This document shows positions 40,228 through 48,513 of a stretch of DNA of 63,790 nucleotides, piece after piece; positions within the stretch are counted from its first letter, which is position 1; each line of letters starts with the position of its first letter. The DNA is from Flavobacteriales bacterium (GTDB taxonomy: Bacteria > Bacteroidota > Bacteroidia > Flavobacteriales > UBA7312): the NCBI GenBank assembly GCA_016779935.1, contig JADHMQ010000011.1, positions 1-63,790 of the forward strand, in the 5' to 3' direction. The notes under the pieces were generated by a model that saw only the letters and a list, made by a program, of their open reading frames with translations, was not told where the DNA came from and made no database searches. The position numbers and the translations under genes were made by a program.

Positions 40228-40916
40228 AGTTTAAGTATTGTGCTTTTATTGGAGATGAAATCAGAATAGAGGAATGATACTTTTTTATCCTTTATTTCTA
40301 CACTTGTTATACTAGTTGTAAGAATGTCGCTTTTTTTCTTTTTAATTTCAAAGAGTTCCGAGTTATTTTCCTTTAGGTCTAGATGAAAATCAATTGGATT
40401 ATTCCCTTGGTTTTTTGTTTCCCAATCCAATAGTAAATCATGCCTTTTCTGTTTTACTTCATTACTGTACAAAGAAGTTGATGTCCAAAGATGAGGAATT
40501 GTATTATCTAAAGATCTTACAGTTAATTTTTCGCCATTCCAATTGAACTCTTGGATATGTGTGTTTTTTTCAAAATCGACTTGTAATAGAATAAAAGGCT
40601 CAACATATTTTAAAGGAATTTGTTTGAGGAAATCTTTTGTATTCAAAAACTTAAAATTATCAAGTAAAATTTGACCTCTACTAATTTTGGTAAGAGCATT
40701 AACTGTTTTGTTAATCTTTCCGTTTAATAAACAAAGTATACGGCTTTTTGAACTAGCAATCCAAGTTCCTCCAGATTTACTATCCTTAGGGAAAATCAGA
40801 CTCTCTTTATTCAACATCCTCTTTTTAGGTGTTGAGGTTGGTCTATTTACACTCTCATCTCTGCTTGATGTAAGTATAAAGTCATTATTTCGTGGGATGT
40901 AACTAACTGTACACAT
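40224..40916 (-). CDS. NRDE/TANGO2-family protein
   Basis: A 230-residue protein beginning 'MCTVSYIPRNNDFILTSSRDE', the TANGO2/NRDE family signature of an N-terminal Cys2 and N-R/S-D-E motif. 'GGTWIASSKSRILCLLNG' follows near residue 50. The Cys2 suggests an N-terminal nucleophile-type enzyme. The family has been linked to heme handling and lipid metabolism, not settled. It overlaps the upstream DinB gene by 14 bases. Confidence 0.87.
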   Translation of the reverse strand: MCTVSYIPRNNDFILTSSRDESVNRPTSTPKKRMLNKESLIFPKDSKSGGTWIASSKSRILCLLNGKINKTVNALTKISRGQILLDNFKFLNTKDFLKQIPLKYVEPFILLQVDFEKNTHIQEFNWNGEKLTVRSLDNTIPHLWTSTSLYSNEVKQKRHDLLLDWETKNQGNNPIDFHLDLKENNSELFEIKKKKSDILTTSITSVEIKDKKVSFLYSDFISNKSTILKL

Positions 40917-41406
40917 TATTTCTTATTGTTGAGTATGCCATTCCAAATTTATCATCTATTAACTTTTCTTTACCTAATTCTATTAATGCAACTTTGATTA
41001 GGGCCTGATGATGAATGCTGTGGTCTAAGCAAAATAGTAATTCTCTTAAGGTATTACTTACCATTTCAGCAGACTGATTGTCTTCAAAGGTGTAATTGTA
41101 TTCAAAAATAATTGCACTCTGATTGTTTGTTTTTGTTGAAAGTTTTTCAACGATTGAATTTATTGTTTCAATACAAAATGTTTTGTTTGATTCCAGTTTC
41201 ATTGAACGTTCCCTAGAATCGAAGTTGATGTGATTATCTTCGATGCCTTTCAAGTAGCAAAAATAGAATTCAATTATGTGTCGGCTGTGTTGACCGATAG
41301 TTGAATTATTCAAGTGTTTTATAGGAGTGCTATAATCTTTATTAGTAATTTTCTTTAAAAGAACTGAAATTGAATTTAGATTCTCCTTGCAAATTTTGTT
41401 TATCAT
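40903..41406 (-). CDS. DinB-family putative metal-dependent enzyme
   Basis: A 167-residue four-helix-bundle protein of the DinB/YfiT type. Candidate metal-binding His residues are in 'TIGQHSRHIIEF' near residue 38 and 'LDHSIHHQALI' near residue 133. Members bind a divalent metal and some act as thiol-dependent transferases. The substrate is unknown. It sits between the ATP-grasp gene (three bases upstream) and the NRDE gene (overlapping), so the three form one transcript. Confidence 0.78.
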   Translation of the reverse strand: MINKICKENLNSISVLLKKITNKDYSTPIKHLNNSTIGQHSRHIIEFYFCYLKGIEDNHINFDSRERSMKLESNKTFCIETINSIVEKLSTKTNNQSAIIFEYNYTFEDNQSAEMVSNTLRELLFCLDHSIHHQALIKVALIELGKEKLIDDKFGMAYSTIRNNVYS

Positions 41407-41409
41407 AAG

Positions 41410-42426
41410 TTAATAGCTATAAAGTCGATAAATATCTATTAATATTTCTTTAAAGGAAGCTGTTTTTAACCCTTTTAATTCTCTGTTTTGTTGACTGATT
41501 TTGAACATCATATCCATATGCCAAAAGAGGTCTTTGTATGCATCTTTAATATTAGTTTTTGTGTCATAAATATGAGACGGCTCAGAATTTACTCCATTCA
41601 CTTCTAAGACTTTTAGGTCTTTATTAAGTAAAGCGTCGATACTTTTTGTTTTTAAGTCAATTCTGCCATAGTAGAAGTCTGGAATATGCGATACTAACCA
41701 CGAGATTACATCTACTAACTCTGGACTTATTAGGCTATTTGCATTTATAAATTCAGTACCTCTATTATGGTTACCAATAGGTTCTAATAACACTTCCTTG
41801 TCTTTTGGTACAATACTATTCCATTCAGATTGTAATTCCTTTTTTAGTTTTCTTTTTTGACCTATTGCTCTAATATTTTTTGAAATTATTTTTCTTAATG
41901 TTGATTTACCATCCCCTTTAATACTTAGAAATTTCTTTTTTGTGATTGATGTTATTTTTTCTTCTTTTCCGTCAGGTGTTTTGATAAAAAATATGCCAAG
42001 CTCTATAGGTAGATTAATGTATTCTTGTAACAAAAAATCATCTCTTGATGCCTGAACTAAAAAATCTATTAGTTCATTCATTGAGTTTACCTTTTTCACC
42101 TCTTTTCCTCTTTGACCTTTATCAGGCTTAATAATTAATGGAAATTGAAATTTATTTTGAATTATTAAGTTTTGAAGTTTATAATTTTCAATTTTCTTAT
42201 TTATAAGTAAGGTTTTTGGTATTATTTCTTCTGGTAAAAAACGGTAATAATCCATTTTTGAATATTCTAATCCACCACTATACCTCATGCTAGGGTTTAC
42301 AGTAGTGAAGAACGTAATAGAACGAGCTTTCAAGGATAGTATTAGCCCGTATAAAGCCACTGGGATATAAAAAATCCACATAGGCCAAAATTCAAATTTG
42401 AAAATCCTTTTAAGTCTTAGAATCAC
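41410..42426 (-). CDS. ATP-grasp ligase-like protein of unknown substrate
   Basis: A 338-residue protein with an ATP-grasp core: 'FPLIIKPDKGQRGKEVKKV' near residue 95 (the ATP-binding Lys strand), 'FLLQEYINLPIELGIFFIK' near 135 and the acidic Mg-binding end 'LKVLEVNGVNSEPSHIYDT' near 275. The first about 65 residues, with two hydrophobic stretches ('FWPMWIFYIPVALYGLILSL'), are not part of the usual fold and may sit at the membrane. ATP-grasp enzymes join a carboxylate to an amine, thiol or imine. Start is GTG at 42426. Confidence 0.75.
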   Translation of the reverse strand: MILRLKRIFKFEFWPMWIFYIPVALYGLILSLKARSITFFTTVNPSMRYSGGLEYSKMDYYRFLPEEIIPKTLLINKKIENYKLQNLIIQNKFQFPLIIKPDKGQRGKEVKKVNSMNELIDFLVQASRDDFLLQEYINLPIELGIFFIKTPDGKEEKITSITKKKFLSIKGDGKSTLRKIISKNIRAIGQKRKLKKELQSEWNSIVPKDKEVLLEPIGNHNRGTEFINANSLISPELVDVISWLVSHIPDFYYGRIDLKTKSIDALLNKDLKVLEVNGVNSEPSHIYDTKTNIKDAYKDLFWHMDMMFKISQQNRELKGLKTASFKEILIDIYRLYSY

Positions 42427-42472
42427 GTGTTTTTTTTCACTTTGTGTATGAGCAGTTGTATCCTAAAAGGTG

Positions 42473-44152
42473 CTATTGCTTATACACTTTGTTAGCAAAA
42501 GTTTTTATCTTAATTATATACAATCCACTTGGTAAATCAGATAGGTCAATAGATTGGTTTCCTATCACATTAAAGTTTTGGAATTCTTGACCTATAGTAT
42601 TGACAATTTTTATTTCCGATTTCATAAAAGTTAGCCCTTCAACCTTAAGTATGTTCTTTACTGGGTTCGGGTAAATTGAAATCGAAGAAATAAGCAGGTC
42701 ATCTATACCTAATGTTGAGATGTGTTCAATTGCCCCTATATCTGGATTTGCGTCCCTGCTATTTCCAAAAAAGTCAGTTGTTTGTCCACTTTGTATTGAA
42801 GCATTGTCAACAGCAGTTGAAGAATTGCTGAGTGAAAAATCATAATTATTTTCGTCAACAAATAATGGATTTACTTCATTCCAACCATTTGTTAAAGGAT
42901 TAGATGAAGTGCTTCTTATAACGTTTATGCTTCCAGAGTTATTAAATACAATGTTAGAATCTAGAACAAGGTTAGTAACAGGTTCTGCCAATATCCCCAA
43001 AGCCCATTTATTAGATTTTGAATAGGAAATATTACTCAATATTTTTACATTATCAGATACATTTACTCCAATTCCACCTGGGTTTCCATGCTTAGTTGTG
43101 GCATTATAAAAAACGGTATTGTGTTCTATGGTTACATCATTAGTATGATGACAAACTATTCCGCTAGCCCCATTTTTATAAGATAAATTATTTGCTATTA
43201 GGATTTCTCCATGTGTGTAGGTGTCCTTATTCCGTGTAAGAAATATTCCAGTTCCTTCATCTATTTCTAAATGGACAAATGTTTTTGTTGGATTCCAAGA
43301 AATAAGTCTATTTCCATTTTGGTAAACTTCATTTTCAGCAATAATGATTTTGGTTCCAGTAAAGGTATCTCCTGATGGCCTTACAGTTGCTTCACTTATA
43401 GTAATAGCACCTACGCCTTGAGTAGTCCAAAAAGTATTATTATAAACTTTGTTTTTAGAAATGGTAATATAATCAGATTGCTGTGCTCTTATGGCAGCAG
43501 AGGGTACATTTTTAATTATATTTCCAATAAATTCTATGTGATGAGATTTGTTGGCAACCAAAGCTCTACCGTTATACTCAATAGGCTTTTCAATTGTATT
43601 ATTTGAACTAGATGGCTGATTTATAGATGTCCCTATAATATATGGGTCTGTTATATCAATGCCCATTTCAGCTTCTAAGTCATGGATAACGCCATTTGTA
43701 TCTTTATATAACCCCCAAGCATCTTCTGCTTGTTGTTGAGTTATACTATCAGCGATACCATCAAAAATAAAATCTTGTATTTTTATATATGAAGAGTTCT
43801 GAATTAAAAAACCGTAGATACCATCAAATTCAATAAAAACTTGTTCGTTCTCATATGGGGTAAAAGTTATATAATTACCTATTGTTCCGTTTATGTTTGA
43901 TAATCTAGCTACCGGTTCTCCTGTCCAAATGTCATTATCACCAAAGTCAGAGTTTTGATAGGTTCCAGCTCTTACTAAAATCGTATCACCAGGCATGGCT
44001 TGGTCTCCAGCATATTTTATAGTGCCATATGGATTAGTAATACTTCCATCACCTGTACTATTGCTTCCTGTAGTACTAACAAAAATTTGATTTTGACCGT
44101 AACATATTCCAGTCATAAGAAGTGTGGTTAATATTATTATTATTATTTTCAT
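42473..44152 (-). CDS. T9SS-secreted right-handed beta-helix protein
   Basis: A 559-residue protein: signal peptide (MKIIIIILTTLLMTGICYGQ), then 'IFVSTTGSNSTGDGSITNPY' typical of parallel beta-helix (PbH1) surface proteins, then repeated Asn-rich coils ('KNKVYNNTFW', 'AENEVYQNGNRL', 'ANNLSYKNGASG', 'EHNTVFYN'), and a C-terminal type A sorting domain from 'ISIYPNPVKNILKVEG' to 'KVYKQ'. Such folds are found in polysaccharide lyases and adhesins. No catalytic residues can be assigned. It is five bases from the upstream DoxX gene. Confidence 0.88.
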   Translation of the reverse strand: MKIIIIILTTLLMTGICYGQNQIFVSTTGSNSTGDGSITNPYGTIKYAGDQAMPGDTILVRAGTYQNSDFGDNDIWTGEPVARLSNINGTIGNYITFTPYENEQVFIEFDGIYGFLIQNSSYIKIQDFIFDGIADSITQQQAEDAWGLYKDTNGVIHDLEAEMGIDITDPYIIGTSINQPSSSNNTIEKPIEYNGRALVANKSHHIEFIGNIIKNVPSAAIRAQQSDYITISKNKVYNNTFWTTQGVGAITISEATVRPSGDTFTGTKIIIAENEVYQNGNRLISWNPTKTFVHLEIDEGTGIFLTRNKDTYTHGEILIANNLSYKNGASGIVCHHTNDVTIEHNTVFYNATTKHGNPGGIGVNVSDNVKILSNISYSKSNKWALGILAEPVTNLVLDSNIVFNNSGSINVIRSTSSNPLTNGWNEVNPLFVDENNYDFSLSNSSTAVDNASIQSGQTTDFFGNSRDANPDIGAIEHISTLGIDDLLISSISIYPNPVKNILKVEGLTFMKSEIKIVNTIGQEFQNFNVIGNQSIDLSDLPSGLYIIKIKTFANKVYKQ

Positions 44153-44156
44153 TTTG

Positions 44157-44561
44157 TTAATTTTTGTTAACCTTGGGATTAGTTGATAGATGACTTTTGA
44201 GATTTAAATAAATAAGTATAATGCAAAGAATGATGACTATTACAGCCATGCTAAAAAGCTTACCATAATCTGACTCTCCATTCCAATTCACCACAATTCC
44301 TAAATCAGTTGTTAAATGAAAAAATACTGCTCCAAGCATTAATACTAAACTTCCAATAGTAGCTAGAAAAGAAAACCTTGGAATAAAAAATAGTAGAGCA
44401 CATATTAGTTCAATACACCCTATGCCTACTCTTCCAAAAGGTTCCATATTCAATGTTGAAAATATGTGTATGGCCTGTGGGTGTCCAGAAAATTTAAAGA
44501 ATAATGATTGAATAAATATTATCGCAACGATTAGCTTTAAGAAGAAGTTTGTAAGTTTCAT
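44157..44561 (-). CDS. DoxX-like membrane protein
   Basis: A 134-residue protein with four predicted transmembrane segments (about residues 8-25, 46-65, 67-88, 103-122) and the DoxX family pattern 'SLFFKFSGHPQAI' and 'GCIELICALLFFIPRFSFLA'. DoxX-like proteins are linked to thiol/redox and quinone functions, with little direct evidence. Its ATG overlaps the stop of the YHS-domain gene by four bases (ATGA). Confidence 0.8.
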   Translation of the reverse strand: MKLTNFFLKLIVAIIFIQSLFFKFSGHPQAIHIFSTLNMEPFGRVGIGCIELICALLFFIPRFSFLATIGSLVLMLGAVFFHLTTDLGIVVNWNGESDYGKLFSMAVIVIILCIILIYLNLKSHLSTNPKVNKN

Positions 44562-45020
44562 TTAGATATTTTTTTCCAATTTATTTTGGCTTTTTGCTCT
44601 AAACTCTTTGGGTTAACGTTCCATTTGTTTTTAGTATCATTAAATATTGAATCATAGAATAAATACAATTCATTACCATTTATGATAAAGCTTTTAGGGT
44701 CAATCTTAACTTTCTCTCCAGTTTTTTTCCATTGCATAAGCACACCAACCTCCAAAACTTGGCAAATAATTTTGTGGTGATTTTTTAAAGGTATTAAGGT
44801 GTTTTTCAGAAGAAAAATAGTAGTTAGCACCCTTGAAAGTAAACTTGAAATTTTTCTTTCCTGGTACTGCTCGATTTTCTTCAAAATAAGAAACTAAATC
44901 ATAGCCATCAACAGCAATGTTTTTTGAATTTAAATTAAGTTGATGAGTGTCATTTTGAGAATAAATAGGTTTAAAATATAAACCAAATAGAAGAAGAAGT
45001 AATATATACTTTATTATCAT
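44558..45020 (-). pseudogene. YHS-domain secreted protein gene with a frameshift
   Basis: Frame one (from 45020) encodes a signal peptide (MIIKYILLLLLFGLYFKPIYSQ) and a YHS domain: 'IAVDGYDLVSYFEENRAVPG', 'YYFSSEKHLNTFKKSPQNYL', then 'FGGWCAYAMEK', and stops early. The rest ('KTGEKVKIDPKSFIINGNEL') continues in another frame to 44558. The shift lies in an A7 run (44722-44728, minus strand); six A would give one 153-residue protein. It is either a real slippage mutation or a sequencing error. YHS proteins of this type are thought to bind metal or heme. The final frame couples to DoxX by an ATGA overlap. Confidence 0.8.
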
Positions 45021-45180
45021 TAGCTTTTAAGTTTTTACGAAGTTATGGTTTTTGTTTAACTAATTATATACTTTTATGTAAGATTTTATAAGTCATTTTG
45101 TAAAAGAATATGTCAATTTTTATTGCTATTAGTAATATTTTCGTGAGTTTTGCGTTATATTATATTATTAGGGCTATAAA

Positions 45181-45606
45181 ATGCATATTCTCGAATTATT
45201 TTCTGTTTTCTTTATGAGTTTTGTCAAGTTTTTTCTGGCAATTCCATTGGCCTTTACTTTTGATTTTGGCTTTTGGGAAACTTTTCTAATTACTTGTTTA
45301 GGAGGTATTTTAGGCGTTTTGTTTTTTGCTCAGTTTCGCAAGGTAATTCTGAAAATATATCACAAATTTTTCCCTTACAATCCTAAGGCACATAAAAAAA
45401 GAGGATTTAAAAATGCATTAGCTATTAAGACAGCGAAAAAATACGGATTATTTGGTATAGCATTCTTAACACCAATAGTATTTTCAATTCCTTTAGGAAC
45501 ATTTTTAGCTCTTCACTTTTTTCCTAATAAGAAAAAGACCTTACCTATTCTTATTGCATCTGTTCTGGTTTGGTCTTTCATTTTAACCCTAGCTTGGAAT
45601 ATATAA
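45181..45606 (+). CDS. Integral membrane protein, unknown function
   Basis: A 141-residue protein with three or four hydrophobic spans (about residues 5-30, 35-55, 90-112, 118-139) and a basic loop 'RKVILKIYHKFFPYNPKAHK'. It resembles a small-exporter or SNARE-like (DedA-type) fold but no signature is clear. Its stop overlaps the next gene's ATG by one base (TAATG), so it is translated with the HAD phosphatase. Confidence 0.65.
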   Translation: MHILELFSVFFMSFVKFFLAIPLAFTFDFGFWETFLITCLGGILGVLFFAQFRKVILKIYHKFFPYNPKAHKKRGFKNALAIKTAKKYGLFGIAFLTPIVFSIPLGTFLALHFFPNKKKTLPILIASVLVWSFILTLAWNI

Positions 45607-46298
45607 TGTACAAGCATTTATTTTTTGATTTAGACCGTACTTTATGGGATTTTGAGAAAAATTCTAATGAGGTTCTCAGCGATTTATTTTTCAAGTATAA
45701 TCTTTTGGGAAGGGGAATTATTAGCGTTGATGAATTCATTTCTAAATACAAAACTAACAATGAAAAACTTTGGGACTTATATCGTCAAAATAAGATAGAA
45801 AAGGAAAAACTTCGAGATGAACGGTTCAGAGTAACGTTAGCAGAGTATAATGTTTTTGATGATGATTTATCTACTCGGTTTGGTTTAGACTATGTTGAGC
45901 TTTGTCCAATGAAAACACATCTTTTTCCATTTGTACATTCAACATTGACGTTTTTAAAAAGCAGGTATGAACTGCATATTATTACCAATGGTTTTGAGGA
46001 AGTTCAGTTCAAAAAATTAAAAAATAACAATCTGTTAGAATACTTCAATCAAATCATAACCTCTGAGCAAGTTGGCTTCAAAAAGCCCAATAAGGAAATA
46101 TTTAGTTATTCTTTTAAAAAAACATTTTCAAGACCATCTGATTGTTTAATGATAGGAGATGATTTGTTTGCAGATATTCATGCTTCTAGAGAGGTTGGAA
46201 TGGACCAGATTTATTTTAATCCAAACTCTATCCCTCATTCAGATGATAATATTACATACGAAATTCAATGTCTTAGCGAGTTAGAGCAGATACTGTAA
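45606..46298 (+). CDS. HAD hydrolase, YjjG-type noncanonical pyrimidine nucleotidase
   Basis: A 230-residue HAD phosphatase with the DxD nucleophile 'YKHLFFDLDRTLWDFEKNS' near residues 3-20, motif II Thr in 'IITNGFEEVQF', the Lys in 'QVGFKKPNKEIF' and the acidic motif 'CLMIGDDLFADI'. The pattern 'LWDFEKNS' is typical of the YjjG family that dephosphorylates noncanonical pyrimidine nucleotides. The start ATG 45606 overlaps the upstream stop; a longer frame from 45570 is inside the membrane protein gene. Its last 26 bases overlap aroA, which converges on it. Confidence 0.87.
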   Translation: MYKHLFFDLDRTLWDFEKNSNEVLSDLFFKYNLLGRGIISVDEFISKYKTNNEKLWDLYRQNKIEKEKLRDERFRVTLAEYNVFDDDLSTRFGLDYVELCPMKTHLFPFVHSTLTFLKSRYELHIITNGFEEVQFKKLKNNNLLEYFNQIITSEQVGFKKPNKEIFSYSFKKTFSRPSDCLMIGDDLFADIHASREVGMDQIYFNPNSIPHSDDNITYEIQCLSELEQIL

Positions 46299-47499
46299 AT
46301 CCCATTTTTTTTAAGTCCTCCCAAAATGTGGGGTATGATTTGCTCACCACTTCAACATCATTTATTTTTATATCGAATAGCATTCCTAAAGGGGCTAAAC
46401 ACATTGCCATACGGTGATCATTATGTGTTTCTAGGTTTTGCTTAGGTGAAGTCAGTGTCGAATCTCTGAGTATAAAATCAGTGTCAGTATAGTTTGATTT
46501 TTGTTGAAATTTTTCAAGTTCACATTTTAAGGCTGAAAGGCGATGACTTTCTTTATACTTCAAATTTTGAAGGCCCTTAATAGTAGCCGTTTTACCAAGA
46601 CCAGCAAGAGAACAACAGTAGGCTTGAGCTAAGTCAGGATAATCAATTAAATTTATATCTAGAGATGTTGAGTTTACTATTTCCTTCTTTGAAAGGTGTA
46701 ATGAAGAGTATTGAAATTTACCTTCTACCCCTAAATTCTTATATATTTCTAAAACCTTAGAATCGCCTTGCCAACTATTTTCAAATAAGCCATTAATTTT
46801 GAGAGTTCCACTTTGTGCCAATGACATAATTTCTAGCAGAAAAGCTACAGCACTCCAGTCGCCTTCTATTGTAATATCTTTAGCTTTGTATGGCTGATTT
46901 TTGACACTAATTGTATTTCCAATCCATTTGCTTTCAATGCCAAAATAGGACAATATTTCTAATGTCATTTTGATGTATGGAGTGGAAAGAATATCTCCTT
47001 CTAGTGAAATAGTTAAGCCTTTTTTCAAAGAGGCAGCTATTAATAATAATGCAGAAACAAATTGACTACTGATGCTTGCATCTACAGAAATACCGCCACC
47101 CTCAATTTGTTTTCCACTAATTTGTAAAGGAGGATAGCCTTCTTTTTCAATGTATTTAATATCTGCACCAAGTTTTTTCAAAGCACTGACCAATTCTTTG
47201 ATAGGGCGTTCTTTCATTCGTTTACTTCCAGTTAGGGTAAATTCACCCTCTTTGCACGCCAATAATGCAGTTAGGAAACGAAAAGCAGTACCACTATCAC
47301 CAACATCAATGGTATTCGATTTAGTCTTTAGAGCAGTCGATAAAAGTTGAGTATCTTTTGAAGTGGATAGTTTGTGAATTTGAAATGAACCAGAAGTTAA
47401 TGCTTGAATTATTAAGGCTCTGTTGCTTATACTCTTGGATGTAGGTAGATTTACTTCAGCATTAATTGTTTTTGTTTTATGTGAAATATGGTAGTCCAT
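46273..47499 (-). CDS. aroA: 3-phosphoshikimate 1-carboxyvinyltransferase (EPSP synthase)
   Basis: The 408-residue enzyme joins shikimate-3-phosphate and PEP, the sixth step of the chorismate pathway. Visible are 'LPTSKSISNRALIIQAL' near residue 17 (active-site Lys), 'DVGDSGTAFRFLTALLA' near residue 73, 'RMKERPIKELVSAL' near residue 101, and 'ETHNDHRMAMCLAPL' near residue 365. It lies directly after aroB (gap three bases) at the end of a long minus-strand operon. Its end overlaps the convergent HAD gene by 26 bases. Confidence 0.96.
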   Translation of the reverse strand: MDYHISHKTKTINAEVNLPTSKSISNRALIIQALTSGSFQIHKLSTSKDTQLLSTALKTKSNTIDVGDSGTAFRFLTALLACKEGEFTLTGSKRMKERPIKELVSALKKLGADIKYIEKEGYPPLQISGKQIEGGGISVDASISSQFVSALLLIAASLKKGLTISLEGDILSTPYIKMTLEILSYFGIESKWIGNTISVKNQPYKAKDITIEGDWSAVAFLLEIMSLAQSGTLKINGLFENSWQGDSKVLEIYKNLGVEGKFQYSSLHLSKKEIVNSTSLDINLIDYPDLAQAYCCSLAGLGKTATIKGLQNLKYKESHRLSALKCELEKFQQKSNYTDTDFILRDSTLTSPKQNLETHNDHRMAMCLAPLGMLFDIKINDVEVVSKSYPTFWEDLKKMGFTVSALTR

Positions 47500-47502
47500 C
47501 AG

Positions 47503-48513
47503 TTAAAACTGAGCTTTAATTTTTGAAAGATCTACGGTGCAATTATAGTCGCATTTCCCGATTTTTGAAAGCAATGAAAACTTAAATTCGTTACTCTCAT
47601 TTTTCTTGTCATTTTTTAAAAAAGGAAAAACACTTTCAAAATTAGGTAAGTCAATTATTTTAAAAGTAGTGTGTAAGAAGTTATGTATCTCGGTTTTCTC
47701 CTCAATAGAAAGGCTTGATAGTTTACTTTCCAATAACATTCCAGTTGCTACAGCTTGACCATGCAACACCTCTTTTCCAATAGATAAATAATAGCTTTCA
47801 ATAGCGTGTCCTATGTTATGGCCAAAATTCAAAATTTTCCTAACTCCCTTTTCTGTTGGGTCAGCTTTTACTATTTCATTTTTAATCTTGACGCTTCTTT
47901 CAATAAGCTCTTCCCAATTTAACTGTTCAACGGATGATGCGCTAAGAGTTTTCCACATTTCAGCGTCGTAAATTAAAGCATGTTTTATTACTTCTGCATA
48001 GCCAGAGTATAGTTGTTCTTTATCTAAAGTATTTAGGAAAGATGGAAAGATGTAAACACTCTTTGGATTTTTAAACAAGCCAATTTGATTTTTTAAGTTA
48101 GAAAAATCTATTCCAAGTTTTCCGCCAATTGATGCATCCACCATAGCCAAAAGGGTAGTGGGTATCTGAATAAAATCGATACCCCTTTTGTAGCATGAAG
48201 CTGCAAAGCCACCCATGTCGCCAATCACTCCACCTCCGAGGTTTATGAATAGAGACTTTCTGTCAAATTGATGTTGGCTTAATTCATCCCAAATTAGTTG
48301 GCAAGTATTGATAGTTTTATGTGTTTCCCCAGATGAAATACAGATTAAAACATCGTAAGAGATATTCGTTTCATTTAAGAATATATCTAAACAGGATTCC
48401 TTTGTGTTTTCGTCAACAAGAATGGCAATTTTTGAATATGTTGACACATCTATTTCCTTGAGAACAGTATTCCCAACATATATTGAATAGTTTTGACTTT
48501 TGACTATTCTCAT
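47503..48513 (-). CDS. aroB: 3-dehydroquinate synthase
   Basis: The 336-residue NAD-dependent enzyme makes 3-dehydroquinate from DAHP. The conserved 'LINLGGGVIGDMGGFAASCY' lies near residue 88, 'IPTTLLAMVDASIGGKLGID' near residue 117, 'KHALI' near residue 170, and the Zn-binding His pair in 'RKILNFGHNIGHAIE' and 'LHGQAVATGM' at about 230 and 250. It is four-base overlapped with pafA upstream (ATGA) and followed by aroA, so two chorismate-pathway steps are co-transcribed. Confidence 0.96.
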   Translation of the reverse strand: MRIVKSQNYSIYVGNTVLKEIDVSTYSKIAILVDENTKESCLDIFLNETNISYDVLICISSGETHKTINTCQLIWDELSQHQFDRKSLFINLGGGVIGDMGGFAASCYKRGIDFIQIPTTLLAMVDASIGGKLGIDFSNLKNQIGLFKNPKSVYIFPSFLNTLDKEQLYSGYAEVIKHALIYDAEMWKTLSASSVEQLNWEELIERSVKIKNEIVKADPTEKGVRKILNFGHNIGHAIESYYLSIGKEVLHGQAVATGMLLESKLSSLSIEEKTEIHNFLHTTFKIIDLPNFESVFPFLKNDKKNESNEFKFSLLSKIGKCDYNCTVDLSKIKAQF

